DNA of 64,000 nt from Gliomastix tumulicola (lineage: Eukaryota > Ascomycota > Sordariomycetes > Hypocreales > Bionectriaceae). The notes below the pieces were generated by a model, which was given only the letters and a program-made list of their open reading frames with translations, was not told where the DNA came from and did no database searches. How positions within the stretch are numbered: position 1 is the first letter of the stretch; every line of letters begins with the position of its first letter. The stretch spans positions 4,030,001-4,094,000 of the forward strand of contig BCHX01000004.1 of NCBI GenBank assembly GCA_001599755.1. Reading direction: 5' to 3'. The translations under genes were made by a program, and so were the position numbers. Positions 10,519-20,854 of this stretch are shown here, one piece after another.

Positions 10519-13113
10519 TCATAGCGCGTAGTTCTCGGTATGGAGGAAGATCTCCTCGAGCTCGTCATCACCCCAGATCTCGGCCTGCAGCCTGGCGACA
10601 GTATTCGCCACGCCGACTCTCATGGCCGCCGGACCGCATACAAAGACGGCCGTCCTCCGGCCGAGGATGCCCCGGCCATCGGCTCCGCCCGTCGCCCACT
10701 CCTTGAGCATGTAGCCCAGGTCCGGACGCCCGTACTCAACACTCCAGCCACCGTCAATCTCATGCGGTACGGGGAAAGCCGACCGCATCAGGTTCTTCTG
10801 GAACTCGGTTGGCGTCTCCGGGAAGCCAAAGTCGAAGCCTGAAGGTGGGCCGAATGTTGATGTAGGCCGCTGCTTCGAGGCGTCTGGAAGGTTGGAGGTC
10901 CGCAGATGAGCGAGCTCCGGCGCACGCACAGGGAACTCGTCATGGGTAGGGCTCTTCTGATCAGGCAGCCGCCTCGGCGACGCAGGAGGAGCGTAGTTGA
11001 AGTGAGGGGCGTTGTCCTTCTTGAGGGGAGGGAAGTGGAATTCCCGGCTCTTGCGGTTATCCGTAGCATCCAGAGGTTGCTTGACATCCTCAGGGAACCC
11101 ATGCCCTTCTAGTCTTGATAGGGATTCTTCGATCGGTGATATTAACTTGTTGGATGCTGGTGGCGGCGGCGGAGCCTGAGTCTGGTATTGATGAGCATCA
11201 AGGTACTGCTGTTGCGGTAGCGCCGTGATCCGATCCTCGTTCTCCTCTCGAAGCTGTCGCTCTCTATCGGGGTCGCCCTGAGCCTCGGATTGGATCATTG
11301 CAGAGTTGCGCTTCGACGCGATGCCCGCCACGAAGCCGTCCAGCTTGTCGTGGAAGGCATGTGTCAGGGCCCGGTGCGCATGGGGAGAGTTCGAAAGGAT
11401 GCCCTGGCCAGGTCGTTGGCGAACGGCCGAGGTGACGAAGAATTTGCAGGTGACGCTCTCGGGTGGTGCTGAATCTCTGCAAATGCGCAGTTCCTCCCTG
11501 AACCAGTCCATAGCCTCGAGCCTCTTCATAGCCCAGACCACGACAACCTTTCGAGTAATCGCCTTGCCATCTCTCATGCGCTTGATGAGGTTGAGCAGCT
11601 GGGACATCAGAGCCGTGACACCGCTTCCGCCAGCAATCAGAATGCAGGTATCGAAAGCTGCTAGATCTCGACGCATGCCTCCGTATGGGCCATCCAAGAA
11701 TGCTCGGTACGTGTGGAACGGACCTTTCTCAATAGCAGTGTTGAGAACCTTGCGGGTGAAACCACCATAGGGCTTAAAGACGATCGTGCAGTCTCGGTAT
11801 TGTTCGCCATACTCGGAAGGGAAATCCTCACTGCAAAGTGACGAGATCGTGAACGGGTGGTTGTCGAAGAGTGAGATGCCGGGCATTCGGATGTAGACGT
11901 ACTGACCAGGCTTCCATCGCATCTGCGTGGGAACCGTGATCTTGATCGCGTTCTCTGCCATGAGCGTAATGGCAGCTTCGTCTCCAACCATGAACGCCAT
12001 GCGCCACGGCTTCGTCCAGTTCAGCTTGAAGAACCGGAAGCAATTGGAGATTACCCAGATTGCCACTGTGACGTACAGATAGCTCCAGGACATGAGGAAA
12101 TTCTTGGAGTGCCAGAAGAGCAGCCCCACGTATACCATGGCCACTGGGATATGTAGAATGATGAACGCCTCGTAAGCAATTCGCCGGACCACAGGCAGTG
12201 ATGCCACGCATAGCCAAACTAGCGGAACAAGGCAGGCGATGCCGGTTCCATAGATGATACCACTACCACCGTCGAAGAGTCTCTGGAAGACCTCCATACC
12301 ACCATCGTCCCACACTGGCTGAACGTAAAAAGGCACAGTGTGGACGAGAGAGAGGAAGAGGCACAGGTAGCCCAACCAGCGGTGGAACACGTTAAGGCGC
12401 TCAGGTCCGATCCCAATCAGGATCGTCATGATGTTCGCCTTCATACTCGTGGCAATGATCCACGGGGTCAACGCCACAGCAATCATGCCCGATCGAACAG
12501 CCACGGGAGGCGAGCCGAATTGGATACTCTCCCAGTATAGAGGCTGCTGGAGAAAGCAGTAGAGGGTGACAAAGGCGGCGGCAATGAAGACGCAGGTCAA
12601 CACAGCCAGGGACGAAAAGGTGAGTCGATATTTGTTCCAGACGAGATCGGGGATGGGTCTATAAAAGACCCATCGGAAAAGAGCGAGGGTGTCGTTGAAG
12701 AAGCCCACGGACGCGAAGTGAGCCTTCGGTTTGAAGCCCTTCTCTGCGCCGCCGCCATGAGTCTCGGGGAAGAAGTGCTGGGTGGTCTGCCCAGTGCGGA
12801 CTGCCGTGGCGAAATCGGCATCGATGCTGTATAGGTTTCGGTAGTGCTCCTCGACTTCCTGCTTGTAAATGGCTTGGCGAATCTTGTCCTGCCAGAAATG
12901 CCACACACGCATGAAGATGACGGTACCCATGAGTGCCAGCGCAAAGTATGTCCATCCCAGAGCATACTTGCCAGAGTCAATCCATGGATCGACTGTGTTC
13001 GCCTGAACGAGGCCAGGCGGACTCGTCGGTGTGAGGGGAATATTGATGCGCTTCACAAGGCTGGAGAGGCCCCGGGCGACCCCTGCCGCCGCATCTCGGA
13101 GTTGGGCAGACAT
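10519..13113 (-). CDS. ferric/cupric reductase transmembrane component (FRE family)
   Basis: Intronless, 864 residues. A membrane flavocytochrome that passes electrons from NADPH through FAD and two haems to external metal chelates. An N-terminal membrane helix lies near 50-70, and further helices span about 165-360. The two haem-ligand pairs are visible: His244/His258 (HRWLGYLCLFLSLVH) and His321/His335, both with the family H-x13-H spacing. The FAD motif HPFTISS is at 419-425, DGPYGG at 474-479, the NADPH motif GGSGVT at 495-500 and the terminal VFVCGP at about 823-828. Between residues about 565 and 780 is a long Pro/Gln/charged insert that looks disordered and separates the two halves of the NADPH-binding lobe. 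The usual role is plasma-membrane iron or copper uptake; vacuolar members exist, so location is not certain. No siderophore or permease gene is adjacent. Confidence 0.92.
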   Translation of the reverse strand: MSAQLRDAAAGVARGLSSLVKRINIPLTPTSPPGLVQANTVDPWIDSGKYALGWTYFALALMGTVIFMRVWHFWQDKIRQAIYKQEVEEHYRNLYSIDADFATAVRTGQTTQHFFPETHGGGAEKGFKPKAHFASVGFFNDTLALFRWVFYRPIPDLVWNKYRLTFSSLAVLTCVFIAAAFVTLYCFLQQPLYWESIQFGSPPVAVRSGMIAVALTPWIIATSMKANIMTILIGIGPERLNVFHRWLGYLCLFLSLVHTVPFYVQPVWDDGGMEVFQRLFDGGSGIIYGTGIACLVPLVWLCVASLPVVRRIAYEAFIILHIPVAMVYVGLLFWHSKNFLMSWSYLYVTVAIWVISNCFRFFKLNWTKPWRMAFMVGDEAAITLMAENAIKITVPTQMRWKPGQYVYIRMPGISLFDNHPFTISSLCSEDFPSEYGEQYRDCTIVFKPYGGFTRKVLNTAIEKGPFHTYRAFLDGPYGGMRRDLAAFDTCILIAGGSGVTALMSQLLNLIKRMRDGKAITRKVVVVWAMKRLEAMDWFREELRICRDSAPPESVTCKFFVTSAVRQRPGQGILSNSPHAHRALTHAFHDKLDGFVAGIASKRNSAMIQSEAQGDPDRERQLREENEDRITALPQQQYLDAHQYQTQAPPPPPASNKLISPIEESLSRLEGHGFPEDVKQPLDATDNRKSREFHFPPLKKDNAPHFNYAPPASPRRLPDQKSPTHDEFPVRAPELAHLRTSNLPDASKQRPTSTFGPPSGFDFGFPETPTEFQKNLMRSAFPVPHEIDGGWSVEYGRPDLGYMLKEWATGGADGRGILGRRTAVFVCGPAAMRVGVANTVARLQAEIWGDDELEEIFLHTENYAL

Positions 13114-15408
13114 ATCGACCAGCGACTCTGCGATTCAATGGTACAGTTCGGTTTGGGGATAATTCTGGGTGAGCTTATGGTATTGACATAAAGTCAAGCA
13201 ACGGCCGTAGGCCGTTTTTCGCGACAGGATTGCCAGAAGGGAGCGAGAGCTGCCCAGTAATCAATCGCTGCTGGTGGGGGGGTTGCAGTGCGCAACTGTT
13301 GCCGGCAGCAAGAAGGATGCGGCAGTGTCTGCTGGTCGGCGGCGCAATGCAGCGAGCGTCGCTCACAAAATCGGTTGCGCCTCAGTACTTTCGGGGCGAA
13401 TGCGCCAGATCGAGCATCGAGGGGCGAGGTGGGAAGGCGTACGCCTGTTGGATAGTTCGTGGTACAGTGAGATTCAAGTAGCACAACAGCTCGGAACCAG
13501 TGTCGCACTATAAGCTGACAGTGAGGGTAGCTAAAAGAGTGGCGGGCAGTGCAAAAGGGCGATCAAAGCTGGCTGTTGATGGAGGGGAGCGGCGCGCAAA
13601 TAGGATGAAACCACTGCCACGCGGGAGTGAGGATGGAGACGAGAGATGGGATGAGGTCTGCGACCAGAGAGGCGACCACGGAATAAAAGAGAATCGGTGA
13701 ATTCGGATGGGTAGTGGTTGAACGGTGTGGCGTCTTGGGGATGTGAAGAGTCCACAGGCCCAGCGGCTGAACAGGCCCTGATATTGGCTGGCACAGATCG
13801 AACGACCCAACAAGGGTGTCAAGGTGCATACGGTACGGCTCACTAGCGTCCTTGGCCAAGCAAAGGATGCAGCGACGTGCAGGTGAGGCCCTGAGACGGT
13901 GAGGTGATATGTGCCAATGCCTGCAGCTTGATGGCTGGTCTGCCGGCAGCGCTAGAGAGGAGGAGCAGACGAGTCTCCTAGTCCACGGCAGCGATCCGGG
14001 CAAGTCGAAATGGATTGCAATAACACGGCCAATAAAGCTCCTGTGGGTTTGGTCGCACCGGCGCTTCGAGGACTCTCCAATCAGAGCGCTGGCTGAGAAT
14101 CTGGTGTAGCCGTCCAGTTGTGAAGCGGTGCCCGTGCAGGCCGAGCTTCGTGTTGGCTCTGAAGAAGCAGGAACCGTTCGTGCTCTGCTCGGACCACGAG
14201 CCTGCGAGAAATAACGAGAAGAGGGGAAACTGACGGCGGACAGGCCAGAATCTCGGCCAGGTCAAGAGATCAGCATTCTGAGCTGCGGTTGGCCCTCTCC
14301 CACTCCCGGCTGTGGGAGAGGAGGGGCCTCGGGGGAACCTTCGGGGGCCACCCTGGGGCCGGGGGACCGACAGGTGGCCAACTGATGCTTGCAGAGGGAA
14401 TGCAATCCATCACAAGTTCACATCGCGCTGCAGCGAATGGCCGGGCCAGGACGGCAGGGATGGGGTGACGGACCAAGGCAGGTGGGTGACAAAGACTGGG
14501 ATGAAGTTGAACCCTGGCGGCTGGTTGGGGGACGATGCTTGAAGGTCGCGGAGCTTTCTTAAGCGTAGGCGGCAAATAGCGCTGTGTGATTGGTGGCGCG
14601 GGTGATTGGGATCCACCGCATGTGCTCTAGCGGGGTTGCTTCAGGCGCTTTCAGTGGTCGAGATCTTGGATTTCTGCATCCAGGCACCGACAGGGGTTCA
14701 TCCATCACCCGCAAGACCCGCCCGGCCACCCTCCACCACCGACCTGATCAGGACTGATAACGACAGAATGCAGACGATGTGCTACAATGCAAGGTCCCAA
14801 ATGTGACGAACAATACGACAAACCAACAAGTGGCACCATCCGGCTTCCGAAAGGGCCCAATCAACAGGCAGTCTCTGATCTTGAACTCGGTGCGGGGTGC
14901 GTGAGGGCACGATATTGGAGTATGATGTCGAGTGCGGTGGCGTTAACGAGTTGAATGTGATGGATGTTGACCCCTCCAGCTGTGATAGCGCCTAATCGAG
15001 TCAATTGCGCGACTCCGTAGTCTAGACCACTTTGAAGCCGTGACATCCCATGCAGCATACCATCTGATGGTTCGAGACAATGAGCGGCTACAATATCATA
15101 TCGCTTCGGCCATTATAGCTGAGATGCTTCGGGGTCGTGTAGAGACCAGCCGAAGTCCGTGAGGATGTGGTCGAAGCTGTAGGGTAGGTACTAGTAATGG
15201 GACACTTCCGACTATCAAGAATGGAACCTGCTAGTCAGATATGGAATCGAATCGGATGGAGAACCACAGAGACGACATGTCGAAGTTGTAGTTTAGAACT
15301 TGGGTATAGATGCAGTCGTGGGGTGGTACACTCCGCAGGAAAGCTATCATCTACAGCTCACGACTCTCTGCGAGACATCTCCAGCTCGCCACACCCAAGA
15401 AACTAAGC
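13114..15408. other. long gene-free stretch between divergent genes
   Basis: About 2.3 kb separates the divergent ferric reductase and AlaX-type genes. Open frames on both strands (for example minus 13563-14003 and plus 13500-13700) overlap each other, lack codon bias and show no motif. No tRNA-like T-loop, transposon end or long repeat is apparent. It probably holds promoters and long leaders. Confidence 0.5.
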
Positions 15409-16862
15409 ATGGAAGTCCTCACCAGGGGCCAGATCGTCGGCGCCCTGGCCTGCCAGAAGAATTCCTATCTGAGAAGCTTGGAAGCAGAAGTGGTGTCATG
15501 CGCGAAACGGCCTGCCCAACCTGTGCAGAACAGTTCCAAGAAGAAAGCCCAGGGAGCCACCCAGGCTCCGGCTGACTCTTGGTTGATCGAGTTCTCTGAC
15601 TCGGTCTTGTTCCCCGAGGGTGAGTGAGAACCTTTGCTAGACTCTTACGAATTCAGTAAGACTAACTTGGGCATGCCTATAGGTGGTGGTCAGCCTAGTG
15701 ATCATGGAACCCTTGTCCCTCTGTCTGCGTCTGGCGAAGAACCCATCTCGATAGAGAATGTCCAGCGAGACGGGCTGAGATGCCTGGCCCATTCCCCAAA
15801 GCCTCTGAATGTTGGCGACCGCCTCCGTCAGGATGTCAACTTTCAGCGACGAATGGACCATATGCAGCAGCATACTGGACAACACCTGCTTTCCGCTATC
15901 ATGAACACCTACGACAACCTCAACACCCTCGGATGGGGGATGGGAAGTGGCGATGACATGAACTACGTTGACCTCCCTCGCAAGCCCACGCCGGAAGAGA
16001 TGGAGGAGATACAGGCGCGGTGCAACGATGCCATTGCCGAAAACCACCCAATCACGGTCGATGCCCAGGATGACGAGGCGAAGAAGGAGAAGCTGCCTGG
16101 AGACTATGACCAGGACAAAGGCGTCATCCGGGTGATAAGCATCGGAAGCCTGGACCGCAACACGTAAGTCTCCCGTGCTGGCGTCGGCCCGAGACGTAAG
16201 CTAACTTGATCCTTTATAGATGTTGTGGTACCCATTTGCAACAAACTTCACACATCAGGCTCATCATGCTGGGTGGTACGCAGAGCGTTCATGGCAAAAA
16301 TTGCCGCTTAGCCTTCGCCTGTGGACAGAGGGCTGTGAGACTGGCCTTGGGGTCTGCCGGGGCTTCCAGGGCGTTGGGCAGGCTCTTGTCCTGTGGTACC
16401 GATCCCGAGACGCTGATTGCAGCTACCGCAAGGATCAACGACTCTCTCTCGGAGTCGAAGAAGAGGGAGAAGAAGTTGCTTGCCGAGATTGCCGGCTACG
16501 AGGTCGACCGGATCAAGGCTGTTCTGGAAACGAAGCGGAGCGCGTGGGTGTATCGAGGAGACTGCACTCTGGACTTCTTTACAGGCATTATCAGTCAGAT
16601 TAAGGATGTTGTCAAGGACAGGGACAGTGTTGTGGTATTCGCTTCTGGAGAGGACAGGAAGGCGGGATCGGTTGTCATCTTCGGCCAGACAACTGCTGTT
16701 GAAGCACTCTCATCCCGGGCGAAAGAGTCTATAGAAGGACTCAAGGGAGGTGGCAAAGGGGAGAAGTGGCAGGGCAAGGTACCGGAATGGCGTAAAGGTG
16801 ACATTGAGGTTTTGAAGGGCCTGGTTGAGTCTTATTCTAGTGCCGAATTGCCCATCAGATAA
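15409..16862 (+). CDS. alanyl-tRNA editing protein, AlaX/AARSD1 type
   Basis: 444 residues in three exons: 15409-15619, 15683-16163 and 16220-16862. It is a stand-alone homologue of the alanyl-tRNA synthetase editing domain; the family deacylates Ser-tRNA(Ala) in trans. The glycine-rich GGGQPSDHG motif (from about 71) is rebuilt across intron 1. The zinc-site motifs are both present: HTGQH (His134, His138) and CCGTH (Cys232, His236), the latter directly after intron 2. The N-terminal half is the AlaRS-like beta domain, and the C-terminal third is a helical region followed by a domain like the AlaRS C-terminal part (VVVFASGEDRKAGSVVIFG). All ligands for the metal are intact, so activity is likely. 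It lies 285 bases upstream of the RRP43 gene in the same direction. Confidence 0.9.
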
Positions 16863-17147
16863 TAGAATGCAGATTGAAATAGAGAACATACAGCTTTGGG
16901 GACTATTATTGTCGAAATATGAGGATGACTGTTGTCGGAGGACGAAAGTTAGGCGTCAGGTTGGTCGTGGCTGTTTGCTTGTTTGCTGCCCCACCATTTC
17001 TGCTTTCTGACCTTGAGCTGCATTCCACGTTGTGAATCTTTTCTCGGCAACCTTCAACCGCCTAAAGGACGTGCCTTAGCAGCCACCAGCTACTCGTTGG
17101 CAAGACATCGAACTATTTTCATCCAATTTCAGAATACCAGGCAATTG

Positions 17148-18176
17148 ATGGCTGCCGACTTCGGCCTCTCGCGGGCCACCTTCGCGAAACTCTCCCCTCA
17201 TCCATACCTTCTCGCAAACCTCGATTCCACCGACGACAGCGTCCCTCCCGTGCGCAGCAATGGCCGCTCTCCAAACGAGGTCCGAACCCCCTCGGTCAAC
17301 CTCTCGAGCCTGTCGCACGCGAATGGCAGCAGCCTCGTCCGCATAGGCGACACCACTGTCATCTGCGGCGTGCGGGCCGAGACGCTCCTCACGTCCAACA
17401 TCCCCAACCACCGCCAGTCCAACACCGAGACCGAGCTGAAAGACTACGACCTCCTCGTCCCGAATATCGAGCTGGCTACCGGGTGCTCGCCGCAGTTCCT
17501 GCCGGGCGGCCCTCCGTCGAGTCTCGCGCAGGCGCTGAGCACACGAGTTTTCTCCCTGCTCCACAGCTCCAAGCTCATCCAGCCCGAAGACCTACGGATA
17601 TGGCACACGCGACCTACCCAGGTCAGCCTGGCAGACGCAGAGAAGTTGGTGGCCGAGGATAAGGAGGATGGCGATGCCGATTACGACAGCGGCGAGGAGA
17701 AGTACGTGGTCGCGTACTGGGTTCTCTACATCGACATATTCTTCATCTCCTACGACGGCAACCCCCTCGACGCAGCCTGGGGCGCCGCCCTCGCCGCCCT
17801 GCGCGATACGAAACTACCGCAAGCTCGCTACGATCCGGACAGAGAGCTCGTCGTGTGCTCACGAGACGGACCACGACGACCCCTCACACTCCACGGCAGC
17901 CCCATCGCCTGCACCGCCGGAGTCTTCACCGGCAAAGAGACGGACAGACCCGTTGAGGGTCAGTACTGGCTTCTCGTCGACCCGGACACCCTTGAAGATA
18001 CACTGTGTGACGAGAGCATTACCGTGGTGGTGGACTGCAGCGGCGGATCTACCAAGATCTTGTCCATCTCGAAGCACGGAGGCACGAATTTGACGGCGAA
18101 GCTTCTGACATCTAAGGAGTTCCTACAATGGACTGCGGAGCGGTGGAAGGGATTTGTAGCTGCTATCGAGGGCTGA
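17148..18176 (+). CDS. RRP43: exosome complex component RRP43 (RNase PH-like)
   Basis: Single exon, 342 residues. A structural subunit of the nine-member ring of the RNA exosome, which guides RNA to the nuclease subunits in nucleus and cytosol; eukaryotic ring subunits of this fold are generally inactive. Marks are the N-terminal RPNEVR-like segment (here GRSPNEVRTPSVNLSSLSHANGSSLVRIGDTTVICGVRAE) typical of RNase PH folds, and the later GNPLDAAWGAALAALRDTKLP and LVDPDTLEDTLCDESITVVVD segments typical of RRP42/43/45. The frame is open for 55 codons upstream without an ATG, so the ATG at 17148 is used. An acidic loop (about 160-180, EDKEDGDADYDSGEE) is an expansion relative to the core fold. 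Neighbours on both sides run in the same direction. Confidence 0.9.
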   Translation: MAADFGLSRATFAKLSPHPYLLANLDSTDDSVPPVRSNGRSPNEVRTPSVNLSSLSHANGSSLVRIGDTTVICGVRAETLLTSNIPNHRQSNTETELKDYDLLVPNIELATGCSPQFLPGGPPSSLAQALSTRVFSLLHSSKLIQPEDLRIWHTRPTQVSLADAEKLVAEDKEDGDADYDSGEEKYVVAYWVLYIDIFFISYDGNPLDAAWGAALAALRDTKLPQARYDPDRELVVCSRDGPRRPLTLHGSPIACTAGVFTGKETDRPVEGQYWLLVDPDTLEDTLCDESITVVVDCSGGSTKILSISKHGGTNLTAKLLTSKEFLQWTAERWKGFVAAIEG

Positions 18177-18620
18177 ACTTAAAGGACAGGGCACCAGTGT
18201 AAAACAGGATCAATGATACCCAGGAATACGCAGAGGAAAAAAGCATCACATACAGTAGGCAAAGGAATGTGTCAACAATTCGAGCCACCCCGTCAGTCGT
18301 TATCTCAGGGGCAGTAGATACTAGCCGACATGTCAATCTTCCGCCTAACCATAGGTGATTCGCGCGCCCAAGAGTAATATCGAAATTGAGCTTCTGGGCT
18401 GATGCGACGGCATGGGCGGGTGGTTGTAAAGGAAGAGAAGAAATCCAAAATTATTCCGGCCGCCTGCAATTGTGAAGCCTCCACAGCACAGGCCCACGGG
18501 CAATTTTAAGTGGGTCATTTTCTACCTCAAAAAATCCTCCACTTCGTTGAGGTTCCCAGAGTCTACCTCGTCTCTTTTCCTTCTCAACCACTTCCTCCCT
18601 TCCCGGAGAAAAATACCACC
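18177..18620. other. short intergenic region
   Basis: Holds the 3' UTR of RRP43 and the promoter and leader of the Rab escort protein gene. CT-rich just before the ATG (about 18560-18600). No other feature seen. Confidence 0.5.
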
Positions 18621-20401
18621 ATGGAATCCCTCTCAGACACACATTGGGATGTAGTTATCAGTGGCACTGGGCTACAGCAGTCCCTTTTGGCCCTGTAAGC
18701 GCGGATTCCATTGGCAAAAGGTTGCTCTCAAAAGGCCTGACCTGACTGACTCCAGCCCTCGCTTCTTTGCTCTGTGACTTTCTCCTGCGACAGTGCCCTC
18801 TCCAGATCTGGCAAGAGCATCTTGCACGTTGACGAGAATGCCTACTACGGCGGTGCCGAAGCAGCCTTCACGTTGCAGGAGGTGGACGAGTGGGCGGCGC
18901 GGCTGCAGGCAGACGAACCTGTCTTTTCAGCAGCCGAGGTCGTCTCTCGAAATGACGAACGACTAGCATCGCCCCGATCATACAGCCTGGCGCTCGCGCC
19001 GCAGATCATCCATGCCCGGTCGGAGCTCCTCTCCCAGCTCGTGTCCTCCAAGGCCTTCCGACAGATCGACTTCCTCTCCGTCGGCTCCTTCTACATCTTC
19101 GAACCGTCGGCTGACGCCGCCCCCGCGTCGCTGAGCCGCGTCCCGTCGACGCGCGAGGATGTCTTCGCCAACACGGCGATCCCCTCACGCTCGAAGCGCT
19201 TCCTCATGAAGTTCCTCAAGTTCGTCCTCGAGTACGACGCCGAACCCCAGACCGACGTGTGGACGCCGCGCGCCGACGAGGCACTCGCCGACTTCCTTGG
19301 CTCCGAGTTCAAGCTCGACGCCGCGCTGCAGACGTACGTCATCACCCTGACGCTGAGCTCTGACGGGAGGATATCGGTGAGGGAGGGGCTGGCTGCGATT
19401 CACAGGCACATGACGTCCATGGGCCGGTTTGGGACTGGCTTTGCTGCCGTGTACCCGAAATGGGGAGGGCTGTCCGAGGTCGCGCAGGTGGGCTGTCGTG
19501 CAAGTGCCGTGGGCGGTGCGGTATACATGCTGGGCACCGGCATCAGCAACGTGGCGGATACAAATACAGACCAAGGCGTCGAGATCGCGTTGACGAACGA
19601 TGTCACGGTCAAGACGAAGGCGCTGGTCCAAACGAAAACTGGTCCGCCTTCCGCTGCCGGCATCAGCCTCAGGAGGCTGACCGTCGTGGTCGAGTCTGGC
19701 CTGTCCTCAGTCTTCGAGACTTTCACCGAGGGTGCTCCGACGCCAGCTGTCGCTGTAGTCGGCTTTCCTGCTGGATCTGTGACGAAAGATGACGATGCTG
19801 CGTCTGCATATCCCGTGTATGCCATGGTACATTCTAGCGACACAGGCGAGTGTCCTGTCAGACAGAGTAAGTTCGATCTCTCCTTGCACTCTTCTTCACT
19901 TCCATTTTATGATGAATTTTCAATCATCTTATCTACATTGTCTGAGATCTCTTTGACGACAACGATCAACCTTTCTGACCCTATTAACTACCCTGGCTCT
20001 GTGCATCTATCCGCCTCCTTGGACTTGGAGCGTAACTAATTCGGCTTCCTGTAACAGGTGTTGTCTATCTGAGTACAGTTTCTAGCGGTGATGCCAAGGA
20101 CATACTCAAGAAGGCCCTTGCTGGCTTGTTGAAGGCCGCGTCCGTGGACCAGGAAACGCCGAATATCCTTTACGAGCTGTACTACGAGCAGAAGAGCTTC
20201 CCATCTGCCATCCCAAACACCAACGGCCCTATTCTAGGATTCCCTCCCGTCAGCCTCGATCTTGCTTTTAATGATGCTACCATGACCAATGTGAACACGA
20301 TTTGGCAGGCCCTTACGAAGGATGATGACGGCACTATTGACGCGGACTACATGAATTTTGATGACCGAGAGGGAGCGGACGATGACGATGGTTTTGACTA
20401 A
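18621..20401 (+). CDS. MRS6: Rab escort protein (REP/Mrs6), GGTase-II accessory
   Basis: 496 residues in three exons: 18621-18694, 18794-19866 and 20058-20401. The protein binds newly made Rab GTPases and presents them to geranylgeranyl transferase II, then delivers them to membranes. The N-terminal dinucleotide-binding-like motif WDVVISGTGLQQSLLALALSRSGKSILHVDENAYYGG is rebuilt across intron 1 and defines the GDI/REP superfamily. It resembles REP rather than RabGDI, because GDI reads MDRNDYYGG and is closer to 450 residues. The middle region has KRFLMKFLKFV and the SMGRFGTGFAAVYPKWGGLSEVAQ segment. The acidic C-terminus (DDREGADDDDGFD) is usual for the family. The second intron is long for this window (191 nt) and stays open in frame for most of its length, but it has good splice ends. 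Confidence 0.9.
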
Positions 20402-20854
20402 GTAATCTAAGTCTGTATTTTTTCAGTAATGAGAATCTGATGTCTTCTCTCGTGAAGACCATGTGCTCACGCACGCTTGCTATAACTCTGCCGCCTGTTG
20501 TGTGTGTGCCCCGTTCCCGAATGATGTTGCAGGCAAGCCTTGCCTGATAACTCGCAAATTCCATCGATATCATTGGCCTGTTGGAAATGTCCCAAATGTA
20601 TGAAAAATAGCAAAACCCATATGATAGTCGTGTAGTACTCAAGTTCTGAGGACTCACGGCGCATCCCGCGCCATTTGATATTTCTCAAATCCGAACGCCG
20701 AAATTTCAAGAGTTATTACGTCGACCTTGAACGTCAAATATAGAAATAAGGAAGAAAAGAAAAAGGGATAAAAGAAACCCGCCGGGAATACTGATGGAAT
20801 GTCGTCCGAATCGTCGTATATCGTGATGCTTGACTTGGTTGCACTGAGTTCCTC
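20402..20854. other. convergent 3' regions
   Basis: Lies between the ends of the Rab escort gene (+) and the REC8 gene (-). AT-rich with an A-rich patch at about 20740-20775. No coding signal seen. Confidence 0.5.

Noticed and set aside
13114..15408. Hidden gene or transposon remnant in the 2.3-kb gap
   Set aside because: No long frame with coding bias, no terminal repeats and no transposase-like motif could be found on either strand.
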